Of a stretch of DNA of 64,000 nt, positions 36,767-49,526 are shown one piece after another. The position numbers and the translations under genes are program-made. Position 1 is the stretch's first letter, and each line of letters begins with the position of its first letter. The notes beneath the pieces were generated by a model that was given only the letters and a program-made list of their open reading frames with translations, did not search any database and was not told the DNA's origin. Origin of the DNA: Erythrophleum ivorense (Eukaryota; Streptophyta; Magnoliopsida; Fabales; Fabaceae); assembly GCA_026724425.1 (NCBI GenBank), contig JAIUCV010000395.1, forward strand, positions 248,001 to 312,000, in the 5' to 3' direction.

Positions 36767-39417
36767 TTGCCATTGGTGTGTTCAAATTATGTTCTGCGCT
36801 AAAAGGTGAATAAACATGCCTGTATTTCATGATGCCTGAATAAACACCATTACGTTAATTTACCATGGTAAAAGATTTGGCCTCATGATTGTTTTGTGGA
36901 ATTTATGTTACTTAATTCTTTCACTTTCTTATGATCTACATTATGAGGTTTCATGTACTTATTTAGTTTTCGGTCAGTTAACGACTAAAAATTGAGGTTG
37001 CTGCTAGATATTGAATGAGGATTTATGATACCAACTAATTAATTGTAGTTGCTCTTCATAAATAAAATAACTGGTGAGAATCAGCGTTTGTTTGGATGCA
37101 AAACTGATACAGTAATTTTTTTCCTGTTACAGCTTCAAATGAAATTTTGGTGTCCTTTGATCCATATAGCCAATCCCATCTAGTGGGAAAAAGTTTTGTT
37201 GTCATTGTAGCAGTACAACTTCAAATAGAATTTTGGTCTTTATTTATGTTTTATTATTGCTAGCATCAGCCCACTGGCATATTGTACTCAATTTGTTTGT
37301 AGCTTTTATTAACATGTGCTAGGAAAGAAATTTAAAAGTTTGATGGAATTCGTCAATGCAAGAGTTCAATTTAACGCTGCATGATGACCTTGTTGAATTC
37401 TTCCTTCTTGGATTTTAATTGCTTTAAATAGATGAATGTGATATTAGGGATATTAATGCAGATAGGTAAAAGTGGAGAGGGGATGTGAATTGTAGAACTT
37501 TATCTGCAGTGTCTCTAGAGAGATTTCAATCATTCTATCCGAGGAAGTGAAATAATTCTTTAGGTTGATTATTTTTCCATTTACTGTTTTAGTGGCAACT
37601 GTGAAGCACTGATATGACAAAAGGGGGAAAAGTATCAGTGTTGTCTGCATATCTGACACTGATACACTTATGATACGGATGGATACGTAATTTTCTAGTT
37701 CTGGATATGGCTTGAATATGGTCTTGATATGCCTTATATAGGTTAGATATGGATTGGGTACTTTTCTTCCCCTAATTTTAACAGAAATAAGACAAACAAG
37801 AAGATTGAAGTAACATATCTTAGCCGTATTGTAGCCTTAAGACTTTCCATATTCCTGTGTCCATATTGTGTCGTACTGGTTGTACCATACTTGCAGAGTT
37901 GCAGGTATAGCCTAAGATAAAGGCTCATAGATTAAGCATTCTTTTACATGAGATTCCTTGGTATCAAATACATGGTTACTAAATATTTAAAAATTCAAGA
38001 CTCTCCTGTTTGATATTATAATTGACAAAACATTCATAGCATATTATGAAGATCTTGGTTTGTAAGTTCCCTTACTTTTGTACGATGCTGACAGCTGATA
38101 TTATGAATCAGATTTCTTACATAGTAGTGTAATAATGCCGATGTACAATCTTTTAACCAATTTGATAGCACTCTCTCAAGTTTAATGATAAGTTTTTGAG
38201 GTTTGATCAGCTAACGGGTAGGTTAAATCAATGTATGAGCCTTATTGTTGTCTGAACATTTTGTCACTGTCTCTGTTTACTACATTTACATGAACACAGG
38301 ATTCACACAGAAGAAAAATAGTCGTATATTCAAATTGCATATTAAACCAAAGGCAAACTACCTGAGCCCATCTATTATAGAAATAACACACACACTTGAA
38401 TTAGCCAGTATATATGCATGATTGAAGCTGATCACTTAGATGACTTTCCTTGGACATTGCCATATCTATCCGCCATATTTCAGTTTAACCTTCTTTTGAT
38501 GTGGATCCTATCAAACCATTACTGGGAAAATGAGATCAACTGGATATGTGAGAGATGTCGAACTTGGGAGGGAAAAGTACGAAGGCCAAACCTTTTTTTT
38601 TTTTTTGAAGGGGGGGGGGGTTTGGTGTATATTTGCCTTGAGTTAGAATATTGTGTTCATTTCATCATTTTATGAAATGTTTTCATTATTTATGCAATCT
38701 AGACATCATGTGGTGGATTTTTAAACGCCTCTCTTTCCAAAACTTTTGTTCACAAAATGGTTTAAGTTCGTATTTTTTGTACTGAAGTTATTTCTCCGGT
38801 CTTTTGGGTTAGATGAAAACAAGCCCTCTAGTTGCTTATTTAGTTGTTGAGACTAAAAATACTTATGCATGGGTTCATTACTATGGACAGGCTAATATAT
38901 TTTTATCTTGTAGTGACCAGTGCAAAATTTAGTACGCCTTCTGTGAAAGCCATGATATCTAACTGGATGTGGTAGTTAGTATTAATTGTTGTCTTCTCAG
39001 CCATAGTGAATTCCATCTATGGCTTTTCCAGACTGTGTTCTGCAATGTTGATTTGTCATTTTTCTTGCCATAGGAACAAACTGATTCACTAAGCCCCCCA
39101 ATCTGTTATCAATTGTTCTACTTGCTGGCATAGCCCTGGTGAATGTTATAGCACTATCTTGTCTGGTGCCATAAATAGCTGAAATTTGTTGACTGAGTCT
39201 ATAACAAGTTCTGTTTATTTGTCCTTCCGATTGTCTGTCTAGGTTTACAGAATTCTTTATTGTGTACCCTTTAATTGGAATGATTTCCTTTCTATGTTTG
39301 AGCTGCTGAGCATGATTTCATTAGTACGTTTAATTTCACATTCAAAGACATCACTTACACTTACCTTAAGAACAAGGTATACTGTTTGAGCAGTTATACA
39401 ATGGAAGTTTCTATTTG
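36767..39417. other. Intergenic spacer between convergent NAA10 and amidase genes
   Basis: AT-rich unique DNA with poly-T plus poly-G at 38597-38631. The minus-strand amidase 3' UTR should lie at its right end. No further gene, RNA or bounded transposon was recognised. Confidence 0.5.
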
Positions 39418-41168
39418 CTAAATGGTATTGGAATCTAATATCCAACTTTTATAAGTGTACTCTTCTGTCACCTCCCCAATCAAATCTGGAGGAGACCTGC
39501 GCTTCTTGGTGGCTTGTTCAAAGGCATATGCAATCTCAATAAGAGTTGGCTCTGTATACTTGAGGCCCCCAAAGCAAATGCCTAATGGCATATTCTCACT
39601 GTTATAGCCAGCGGGGACAGTGATCGCTGGGTACCCTCCAATTCCAAGAAAAGGAACATATTTCTGTCTAGTATATATTAAAGCATCAAGCTGGTTCTCT
39701 TTCATTAACTTCTCAAACCTGTTCTTGGAAAATCTTTCCATGTTTGCCAATGCTTCTTGAACTGTCTCATTGATACCACTTGTCTGGTTGGCTTGAACAA
39801 ACAAGTCTTGTGGAAATTCATCAATCTTTTCCTGGAAATTGAGGTTCGATAGTTATTGAAAGTGTGAATTTGAAACATAGGACCACTAAAATTTAGGACA
39901 CATCATATTTACTCACGACGTTTTTATGTTCCTTGTTGAATGTAATGAGATCCGCCACGGACCGCATTGGAGAAGACTCGAGCTTTGCTAGGTAAGAATT
40001 TAAATCTCGCTTCAGCTCAGCTAATAAGACTATCATCTCGCTCTGGTGAATTTCTTCATTGTCAATAACCAAATCATCTATCAGAGTTGAACCTTTGTCC
40101 CTAAAATTTCAGTGTATGTATGTTAGGATATTCAAATAACCACTTGAACATATTGCTTTATTCCAAGTCTCTATCTGGCAGTGAACAAAGAATCTGAAAC
40201 CCGGGAAAATTTAGTCACATCCATGCATGGGTTTGCTATTTCATTTTTTTATTCAAAAATGATACGGGCATAGTTCTAACAATTCAATGCAATATTATTG
40301 GTTCTTTCAATAGAAGAATTTTGCATATGTTTTTATTGAAAAATTTGATTACATTTTTTTAAAAATCGAAGATTATATGCAGGCAGAAAAGGGCTGCACC
40401 CTTTTTGGTTGCTCTCCCCTAATAATGTGATAGGTAATAGACAGGTCCCAACCATTGGTAACCCTGTGCAGCGATGGGAACAACATCTGACTTGCACGAA
40501 TAAATAATATTTTATATAAAGTGGGCTTGGGAATATATTTTTCATGTCACCTCATTATTTGGAAAAGCTGCTGATATGTTGTGTTCTCGATAGATTCTTC
40601 AGGAAAATTGAAAGAATCTGGGCTTCTCCATATGCCCAATCTCTTTCCTTGTAGCCCACTTAATAGAAGATATTATGCATACCCACCACCTGGAATGTGC
40701 CTAGAAGCCTCGATAATCCCTGGGTCGTTGTCATCCCTCCCAACAATAATATCAAGAACGTGAACAGCATCTGCAACTGTCCTCGCTATAGGCCTGTTCC
40801 ATCAAACAATATAGCAATATTTACCTGATTTGTAATTTAAAAGCATAGAAATCTAATGCTTTGGTTTAGTGAACGCTAAATGCTTTAGCATGACCTACCC
40901 AACAGAGTCTTGTCTTAATGATATAGGAATTACTCCATCTCTGCTGGTAAGATTAACAGTGGGTTTGATTCCAACCACTGAATTATAGCTTGAAGGGCAA
41001 ATGATGGAGCCATCAGTTTCAGTTCCTAACGTTACCGCTGCTAAATTTGCCGCTGCTGATATTGCTGATCCACTGCTTGACCCACAAACTTCTTGACTCA
41101 GATTATACGGATTCTGTATACAATTCATTAACAAAACTAATTTTAATCAATTTATAACATTACACTAA

Positions 41169-42414
41169 TGGTATATTTGGAAGGGAGAAAATCAGATGAA
41201 AGAGAAAATTAGAGAAGAAAACAGGAGAGAAAATGAATTTTCTTTCATTTGAATCAAAGAGAAAATCAGAAGAAAAAAAAAAGTCAGGACTGAAATTTTT
41301 TTTTTCCAAATATAGAAAGATTTTGGAGAGAAAACACGACTTAGCATATTCCGATTACACTTTGGTTGAAACTTTTCAACTTGGAAGTCGGAAATCTATT
41401 TTTAAACATTCTGAAATTATTAATTTAGTCAAAATTTTTTAATATTTTAATTAATTAATGTTATAATTATTTACATAAAATTTTATTATAAAACTATTTA
41501 ATAATAAATATATTTTATAAAATAATAATTTGTTTTTAAATATTAAAATTAATAAATTATATATATATATATATTAAAAAAAATACAGTCAAAAATCTTC
41601 GACCAAATAGCAGTCGAAGAACTTTTACGATTGCCATTCAGTCTGAATGGACCTTATATATATAATATTATTTAATATATAATTAATTAATTAATATTAT
41701 AATTATTTATATAAATTTTTATTATAAAATTACTTAATAATAAATATATTTTATAAAATAATAATTTATTTTTAAATATTAAAATCAATATATTATATAT
41801 AATTACAAAAAAAGCCTTCAACTACAATACAGTTGTAGGTCTCCGACCAAATGGTAGTCGGAGACCTCCTCTAACTACTATTCAATTGAAATGGAGGATG
41901 CAATGCATTATATATATATATATATATATATAATTTTATTTAATATATAATATATATAATATTATAATATATTATTATATTTAAAAATATTTATTATATT
42001 GTATTTTAATTAATTATTATATATTAAAGTAATATTTATAAAAGTTTAAAATAAATAATTATATTTATTGTATTATAATAGTAATATATAAATTAATTTT
42101 TATTTTTTTAGTTTATTATTTTGCTAAATTTTTTAAAAATAATTAAAATGTAATTTTTATAAATTTATTTTTTAAAATTTATTATTCTTATATATATACA
42201 TTTAAAATAATTAATTCATGTGAAAGAATATAATTTTTTTAAAAATATCTCATGATAAAATTTTTAATATTGTACAATAAAAAATTATTATTTTATAAAT
42301 TTATAAGTTTTTTTATTTCTCTCTCCATCCAAATATATTAAAAAAATATTTTTTTAACTTTTTTTTTTCACTTTTCTCAGTTGTTTTTTTTTCTTTTCCT
42401 GTCCAAACACATCG
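41169..42414. mobile_element. Tourist-like (PIF/Harbinger) element in amidase intron 1
   Basis: The ends tggtatatttggaagggaga and, in reverse complement, cgatgtgtttggacaggaaa are imperfect inverted repeats flanked by TAA on both sides (41166-41168, 42415-42417), the usual 3-bp target duplication. The 1246-bp AT-rich interior encodes nothing and contains a ~240-bp internal direct repeat, each copy carrying a perfect hairpin. Confidence 0.55.
41438..41870. repeat. ~240-bp direct repeat with paired hairpins
   Basis: Two copies (about 41438-41630 and 41680-41870) share AT-rich text ending in a perfect hairpin. The first is at 41596-41620 (8-bp stem tcttcgac/gtcgaaga, 9-base loop). The second is at 41837-41867 (11-bp stem aggtctccgac/gtcggagacct, 9-base loop). 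Confidence 0.75.
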
Positions 42415-44511
42415 TAAGAAAAATAAAACACAGATAAGCAACAGCAACCAAATAAAATTTTATTTCTGCGTATTTGATCATGGAAGGATCGTATTCATAG
42501 TACACTGGTATATAACTATCAGATAACAAATTCAAGCTCAACATTTAAAACACAAAAGAAAAGTACAATTTGCCGATTTAGGTTTTTTCATTTATGGTTT
42601 AAAAGTTGAGATTCTGTTATCTTGATGTTTGTTGTGTTAGCAAAACATTACCATTTTTAATTTTGTTAAATCTCAAATTAAAGCCTTTGAATTTCATCTG
42701 ATTTGGTCAAACTTTTTTTCCCCCCAAATTTCATTTCAAAAAACACTTTGAATAGAGAATCTACGAACACTTTGGAGATTTCAAATTGAACAATTTAACA
42801 CAAATTTAAGTACAGGATAATTTTAAAAAATGTCAAGTTTGATTGAGGTAAATCAATGATCCGAAAATTTACCATATGAGACTTGACAGAATTAAATCAT
42901 AAGGTAAGTGTGTGCTATAGCAAAGCAAATCTCAAGGTTAACTTGTAACTTTTAAACCACAGTCAATACAGCACAAACAACAATCTAATGAATAAACCGT
43001 CTTCCTAAAATAATAATAAAACTGACCTTTGCTTGGCCACTTCTAGCAGACCAACCACCAGGCATATTCTTAGACCTCAAACCAGACCACTCTTTCAAGC
43101 TAGCTTTTCCCAAAATAACAGCCCCTGCTTCCCTCAACTTCTTGACTACAAAAGCATCTTTCGGAACCACAGAGCCAAGCAGGGCATAAGAACCAGCAGT
43201 ATTGTTCATCTTATCCTTGGTTCCTATATTATCCTTAATCAGAATAGGAATTCCACTAAGTTTAGTCCCTCTTTTTCCTTCCATTCTCTCTTTGTCAGCT
43301 CTCTTGGCTTCACTTTCTGCATCTGGGTTCACTTCTGTGACACCACCCAGAACTGGGTTTAGTCTTCTGATTTGATCCTTGTACAACTTAACAAGCTTCT
43401 CCGATATGATCTCCCCTCGCGCGAAAGCTCCCTGGGTAGCGTCAATGGTGGCTTCCTTCAACTCAAACCCATGGTCATCAGTGATGGTGTGAGAATCACA
43501 CGATGATGATACTAAAGCCAGATGCATCAGAAGAAGCAATAATACTGAAGATTTCCCACTAGTAATTGCCATGACTCAAGTGTGAAGCTGATAACTTAGT
43601 TTAACTTTGCCAAGTACATAAGCAGGTGCAGGATAGGGTTACAACTCATGCGGTCTGGTGCTACTTATAAGCCAGGTTGCCTAAAACAATCTAAGGTTTA
43701 CTTCGTTTATTAAAAATAGATAAATTAAAATCAATCATAAAAAAGGATATAAGTAGATGGAAAATCAGTCTCGTGAATATACTTATTTTTAAATATAAAT
43801 TATATTTATTTAATCTAATTTTGGTTTGAAGTTGCAAATTTTTCACAATCAATATGTTTTTGTAATTGAATCGTGATTTATTTAACCCATTGTAATATAT
43901 ATTCTCGTTGTTCAAATTAGACGTTATTTCTCAAACACCACAAGTGTGTCATGTGAGAAAGACTGTTTTTATCTACCCTGGTATTTGCTTTAAATTGTAA
44001 TTTTTATTCTAATTAATTAATCATAATAAGATAAATACAAAAAATGATTGCCGTAAAAATTAATTAATTAATTAGGAAAGAATTTACAATTTGAAGCAAT
44101 GATAAAGTAAATTAGTGTATTTCCACTTTTAATATTCAGTCAGTTTTAGATAATGTTTAATTTAAACCATTGAAGATGTTGAATAAGACGACCAAATCTA
44201 AAAATTAATTGTAATCTGCAGCTACAAATCTAAGTTAATTAATAAATCAAAGAGTCTCTCAAGGTTGCAGCTACAACTTTTTATCTCTTTATAGATTATT
44301 ACTCTTACGCCACGTTCACTCTCGATTTGCTAGCTCTCTCGACCTTGTCCTTAACTAGTGCTGCTCCCTGTCATCCTTGAATGAAGTTCAAAGCACCACG
44401 CAAAAAAAAGCACTTTTTACTATCTTTTGGAGCATTAATTCATTGGGCTAACCAATATTTAGATCCGATTCCTAAGGAGCATTCTAGTTCAATTCGTTAC
44501 TGCAAGGTTCT

Positions 44512-44542
<31 letters not shown>
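44512..44542. repeat. (AAT)n microsatellite
   Basis: About ten AAT trinucleotide units. Confidence 0.95.
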
Positions 44543-44862
44543 GAAGTTAGTCTTTACCAAAAAAGAAAAAAGTGAAGTTAGTTTCTGCCAGGTTCCTGTA
44601 GTCAACGTACGTAAAGAGAAGTGCATGGTTGTCTAAATAGATCGTCATGACTAAAGCTCAAGTATAAAGCTTTTCTTGACTAATTAATGTAGGACACAAG
44701 GACTCACCAATGTAGTCAAGTCAACACTGAAGGCCATTGACATTTGAATTTTAGCTATAATTTACTTTATTTTACCCTAGAAAGAGGTGGTTATTATTTC
44801 GTGAAAGGAAGAACAGCTTATGCATAAGCATTTCTTTCACGGAAATGAAATGTACGTTTGTC

Positions 44863-44865
<3 letters not shown>

Positions 44866-44897
<32 letters not shown>
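44866..44897. repeat. (TA)n microsatellite
   Basis: About sixteen TA units. Confidence 0.95.
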
Positions 44898-44900
<3 letters not shown>

Positions 44901-47134
44901 AAGATTCAAACTCAGGAATTTTCAATTTTATGTATATCCCAAAAAGGAAACTTCTGAATTTTCTCAATAAAGTATGGGGAGTTTACGTATAAAGAAAGTT
45001 TCATCCAAGAAAGGCACCAAATGAAGAAATATTAAACTAGACATGATTATGGGTCTTCACGTGTAAAAGAAATCAACAAAACATATATTTTTGTTTTTTT
45101 GTTTTTTAAATTTTGATAAAATTTTATTTCGTTCCATAATTTTCATTAGTTTCAATTTAATTTATTTATCTTTTTTTTAATAATATCTCAAACTAACTTC
45201 TTAAGAATTAATATAATCATCTTATGTGTTTTTTACACTCTAAAGTATTTAGTAGGTGATTCTCACAGAACTAGTTATAAGAAAATATTGGCAACATCTT
45301 AAAAGATAAAAGAAACAATTAAAATTAATAAAATTTAAGGGACAAATATAAAACTTCATGTTATATTTAGAGACAAAAATATATCTAGCTAGGCCAAAAT
45401 TAAAGACACGCACAGATGCATGCATATTGCAGAATATATCCTCTGGTATATACAACTCAAGAGTTGTGGAGTTTCTAATATACTTTTGATAGGGCAAGAA
45501 GAAGAAAACAAACGCGACTTTGACTTGACTTTCTTTTTTAAAAAAATTCGTAGAACTAAAATCTATTATATTATAAATTTTCCATCAATGTTGACTCATT
45601 GTTTATGGATTTTCCTAACATTTTAAAATGTATAAATCAAGGCAGTCCTTTGACATTTTTATCTTTAATATATATAAAATGAAATAATACCAAGGCCTTT
45701 GCTTTTCGTGGAGGTTTCATCTTATGCTTACTAATTTGAATGATATATATATATATATATATACATATATCGAAAGAAAGATGAAGCAAATAACAATTTC
45801 ATCTTGTGGCAAAAGACGGCACTTAATACTAGGAACTTTGGATTGATTAAAGCATTGGTGGACAAGCAAAGAAAATGGAAAAGATATCTACGAAGAATGG
45901 AAGAATTTTTAGGATGAAAAAAATTTTAAAATAGATATATAATAAATACATTTTAAAATCCGTCTTTAATATGTTGGATTAAATAATTTTGTCCAAATCA
46001 GAGGTGAAGAATATAAAATAAACTTTTTGGAAAAAAAAAAAGGATAAACTACCATATATTAGTCCTTCAAATATAGTTATTAATTTAGTTTCGAAAATTC
46101 TTTATTATAACATAACATTTCAACAGGTACATGAAATAAATTCTGATGTTAACTCTGATAACTAAATGTTAATAAAAATTTTTTAGGCGGCCAACTTCTA
46201 CCTAATTAGAAAGTTAATAACTTGGCAGCCCATATAATATTTTTACCCATCAAATTAAAATGCTTATACTTCATACTGTCATTATCTTTTATAAGCCAAT
46301 TTCTTACTATAATGGATCTTCAACAATATTGCATATGTAGAGTGTAATTTGAGAGAGAAAGATTGAAGAGCTTTTATTATTAGAAGCTTCTTTTTTTCAA
46401 CTTCTAACGTTAAAAATTGTTTAATTCTATATCTTTTAGTCTATTTTTTTTAACTGTACGATGCCAATTTATTTTTTAAAAAAACTGGATTGAATTTTTT
46501 TGCATGCCAACTCTGAAAGGACAGTGTATTGGTTCATGATAATAAGATGTTCAAGATGTTCCTTTGCTTTGGGGGAAAATAGTCAAATGAATTGTTAAGT
46601 TAGTTTCTAACATTTCAATTGGACATATGTTGAGTCACAAACAAGTATGTGAAGTTTCAATTAACAAAGTTAATGTGAAGATCTATATATTTTATGTACT
46701 TTTTAAAATATTAAAAATAAATTAATGTGATGAAAATTAATTTTAATGACTAATTGATAATAATGATACCTTTTGGGACTAATATGATAATTTATTTAAA
46801 AAACTTCATTGTGAAATTGTCAAGAAGTTTCAAGATAAATAAAAATAAATTAGATGTTGAACCCTAATATATATATATATATATATATATAATGGCAGAC
46901 GCTTGCATTTACGAGCAGAAAATTGGGATATAGGCACAGAAAGTTGGGTGCAGCCTATGTCATGTACAGTCCCCATAATTTCTCTCTGTTTTTGCAGCCA
47001 TTTTTTCTCTCTACATTTATTGACTTTTGGCTTTATTCAGTGAAAAATAAGAGGAAAAAAAAAAAAAAAGTAAGAGGACAGGGAAGGGAGGGGGCATCGC
47101 GTGAAATGAAAATTAATTGAAATGTTCTTTTTTC

Positions 47135-47801
47135 CAGGGGTGGGCAAATTTGTTCGGGCCTAGTTGGCCTATCTCGGTTTGATGTATAATCGAGTCAGAA
47201 TAGATTGAGATTTTTTTTAAAAAAAAATTTAAAACAAAATTAAGTTGGGATGATACTTCAGGTCGGAATAGGTTTTGAGATAATCTCCTGACTCTATCGA
47301 GCCAGCCTGACTTGAGGTCTATGTCTATATATATATTTATTCATATATAAAAAGATATAGACTAAATTGAAAAGAATTTTTTTTAGGATCTTTTTATAAT
47401 TTTAACCAAAACTTTTAAATATATTTTATAAATTATAAATAACTAGAAAGGTTAAAATTTATGTTAGAACTTTTCTAAATATAATTATCACATTCATGTA
47501 AAAAAATAAAATTAAAAAAATATATTTTTGTAAGTTTTAACTATTATATTTGTATTTTTTTTAATTTTTTTTATTAAATTCATGTTTTTTTTATGTCTAT
47601 TTCATAAATATTAAAAAAATAATTATATATCCAAAATAATTGAACAAATATAACAATGTAAATTTTTAAAATTAAAAAAAAATTGACCAATGTCCCAATT
47701 GGCCTGACATTAGTCGGGACGATTTTTTCATCCCAAAATTAAAATCAGTCAAAACTCGAGTTGAAGTAAATTCCAACTCATCTGGGACTTGCCCACCCCT
47801 A
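47135..47801. mobile_element. hAT-like non-autonomous element, 667 bp
   Basis: It starts caggggtgggcaa (47135) and ends ttgcccacccct followed by a (47790-47801), a 12-bp inverted repeat of the hAT terminal type. Subterminal text is also partly inverted (ggcctagttggcc left, attggcctgac right). The interior is AT-rich and non-coding. The flanks cttttttc and tttccaag do not give a clean 8-bp duplication, so the exact ends may be off by a base or two. Confidence 0.6.
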
Positions 47802-47836
47802 TTTCCAAGCCTCCCTTTAATAAGTTGATACATTAA

Positions 47837-48057
47837 TGGCCCGTTTAAGTCACTGTGATGCAAATATGTTTTATTTATATAGTTTGTATCATATTTATTA
47901 TATTTTATATTTACTATTTTATTTATGAAAATTTTATTTTAATTATTAAATAATTTTTTAAAAAATAAAAATACAAAATTATTTTTTATTTTACCAATCA
48001 TCACTTATTTATTTTTTACATTTTTTTTATTTTTATATTATCCAATCAAATGGCTCA
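47837..48057. mobile_element. Small Tourist-like MITE
   Basis: The 221-bp AT-rich unit has imperfect inverted ends (tggcccgtttaagt; reverse complement of the right end tgagccatttgatt) and TAA flanks at 47834-47836 and 48058-48060. Non-coding. Confidence 0.45.
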
Positions 48058-49526
48058 TAAATACGCTGAGGATGGAAAAAAATTAAAATGTCACCTAAGA
48101 AAAAGCATTTGTTGAAATGACGAATGTTTAACAGAACAACAAAAAGGAACATTATTTTTTTCTTTTGTCCCCAGAAAAGGAGCAGAATTTGTTGTAGTAC
48201 TCTTTTACAGAGTGTCTTGTATTTTTATTTCCAATCTGGCTCCATATTTCCCAAATGCTGTCACTATTAAACAGCTCATAGAGCAATGCATTCAACTTTT
48301 TGCTATCTCTTCCTAGAGATGGGTAAGATACTCAGATTTTATGAAAATTTGTAAAATTTATTTACTTACACATATGTGTGTGAAGATTTTTATAAGCATT
48401 TTAATAGTTTTCAGTTTGAATCTGACTAATATGATATTCACTTATCCCAAGTTTATAGTGCACACACATATATATAAATCAATTTAATAAATTAAAAAAG
48501 TTAAAAAAATCATCCAAATAACATTATATTAGTTTAAAATTATATTAACATTTATTTAAGACGTTTGATTTTTTGCTGTGATTTATATAAATAAATTTTA
48601 AGTAAATTAGTTTTAAGTTAAAAACAACTTCCGAGTCTATGAATTTAACTATCTTACCCTATTCATTTTAAATTTTACTAGTTAAATATGGATATAGTAG
48701 ACCTAATAATGATCACCCCTGTCTCTGGATAATTGTTTGTTTTCATTTGATATTACACACTATATCAATACACATACACACACACAGACACGCGCATGCA
48801 CGCACGCGAGTACATCTGTTTTTTTTTTTTCAATTTTTTGTACAATTAAATTGATCATAATATGTATTAGAGTTAATTAATTATGAGGGTTTTACATATT
48901 CAAGATTGAAATTCAATAAATTTTTATATAACATTTTTTAAATCTAAAATTGTATGAAATTTTAAATGGATCAATTAAAAAAATGATCAGGTATAATTAA
49001 TTTTGTATCAAAAAACTTTCAATATGAGAAGCATCTTGTGGCTAAAATATCTAAATATTTTATACCTACACAAGAACATATAACAATGACAGGGATAAGG
49101 GCCAATTAAGATGCTCATGTTATTAAACACCGCAATCTTGCTTTACCAGCTGGGGCACCCTGTGCTTCTCCAATACCATTACCATAATTGAAATAGAACA
49201 ACCATAAAGGTCCCTTCATTTTCAACATATACAATTATATCATAACATAATAATCATTACTCAAATTTCTATCCGCCCAACTCGACATTTAAATTTCACA
49301 AATCTAAATTTACAATGAATGTGTGTGTGCAAGCGCTCACACATACACATATTAATAGATGTCCACATAACTTTTTTTTAGTTTACTTATTTTAATCTCT
49401 GAAAGATGAAAATTTAATTCCTTTTTTTTATTTTTCTCCTTAAAGCTGGTATTTAATAATTTCCATTGACCACATTTTGCCTAGATTTTACATATCTCTA
49501 AAAACGCCTACATATTAACATTTGTT
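48058..49526. other. Spacer between the two amidase genes
   Basis: AT-rich, with an alternating purine-pyrimidine tract at 48769-48816 (CA repeats passing into cgcgcatgcacgcacgcg). The right end should contain the 3' UTR of the distal amidase. No gene was seen. Confidence 0.5.

Larger units (their letters stand above)
39418..43572 (-). pseudogene. Amidase-signature gene (At4g34880-like) with internal stop
   Basis: Five exons on the minus strand: 43572-43027, 41113-40899, 40793-40551, 40100-39917, 39831-39418. GT-AG junctions join in frame to 534 codons, except for a TAA at 40675-40673 (codon 294); the intact paralogue has CAA (Gln) there. Before it are a hydrophobic signal-peptide-like N terminus (residues 8-24), the catalytic Lys in IKDN (K113), the Ser-rich CGSSSGS loop (S195) and the nucleophile in TDGSI (S218), that is the Ser-cisSer-Lys triad. 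The stop removes the C-terminal 45% of the fold. The sequence after the stop is still open and conserved, so the mutation is recent, or is an allele or sequence error. Amidases of this class hydrolyse amide bonds; the plant substrate is unknown. A TATA-like element is at 43664-43672. Confidence 0.82.
43573..47134. other. Spacer upstream of the proximal amidase copy
   Basis: The first ~100 bp should hold the amidase promoter (TATA-like cttataag near 43664). The rest is AT-rich, with microsatellites (AAT)n at 44512-44542 and (TA)n at 44866-44897, 45747-45764 and 46869-46891. No gene was recognised. Confidence 0.5.

Noticed and set aside
43033..43362. Plus-strand frame over exon 1 of the proximal amidase
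   Set aside because: Antisense shadow of a conserved coding exon.
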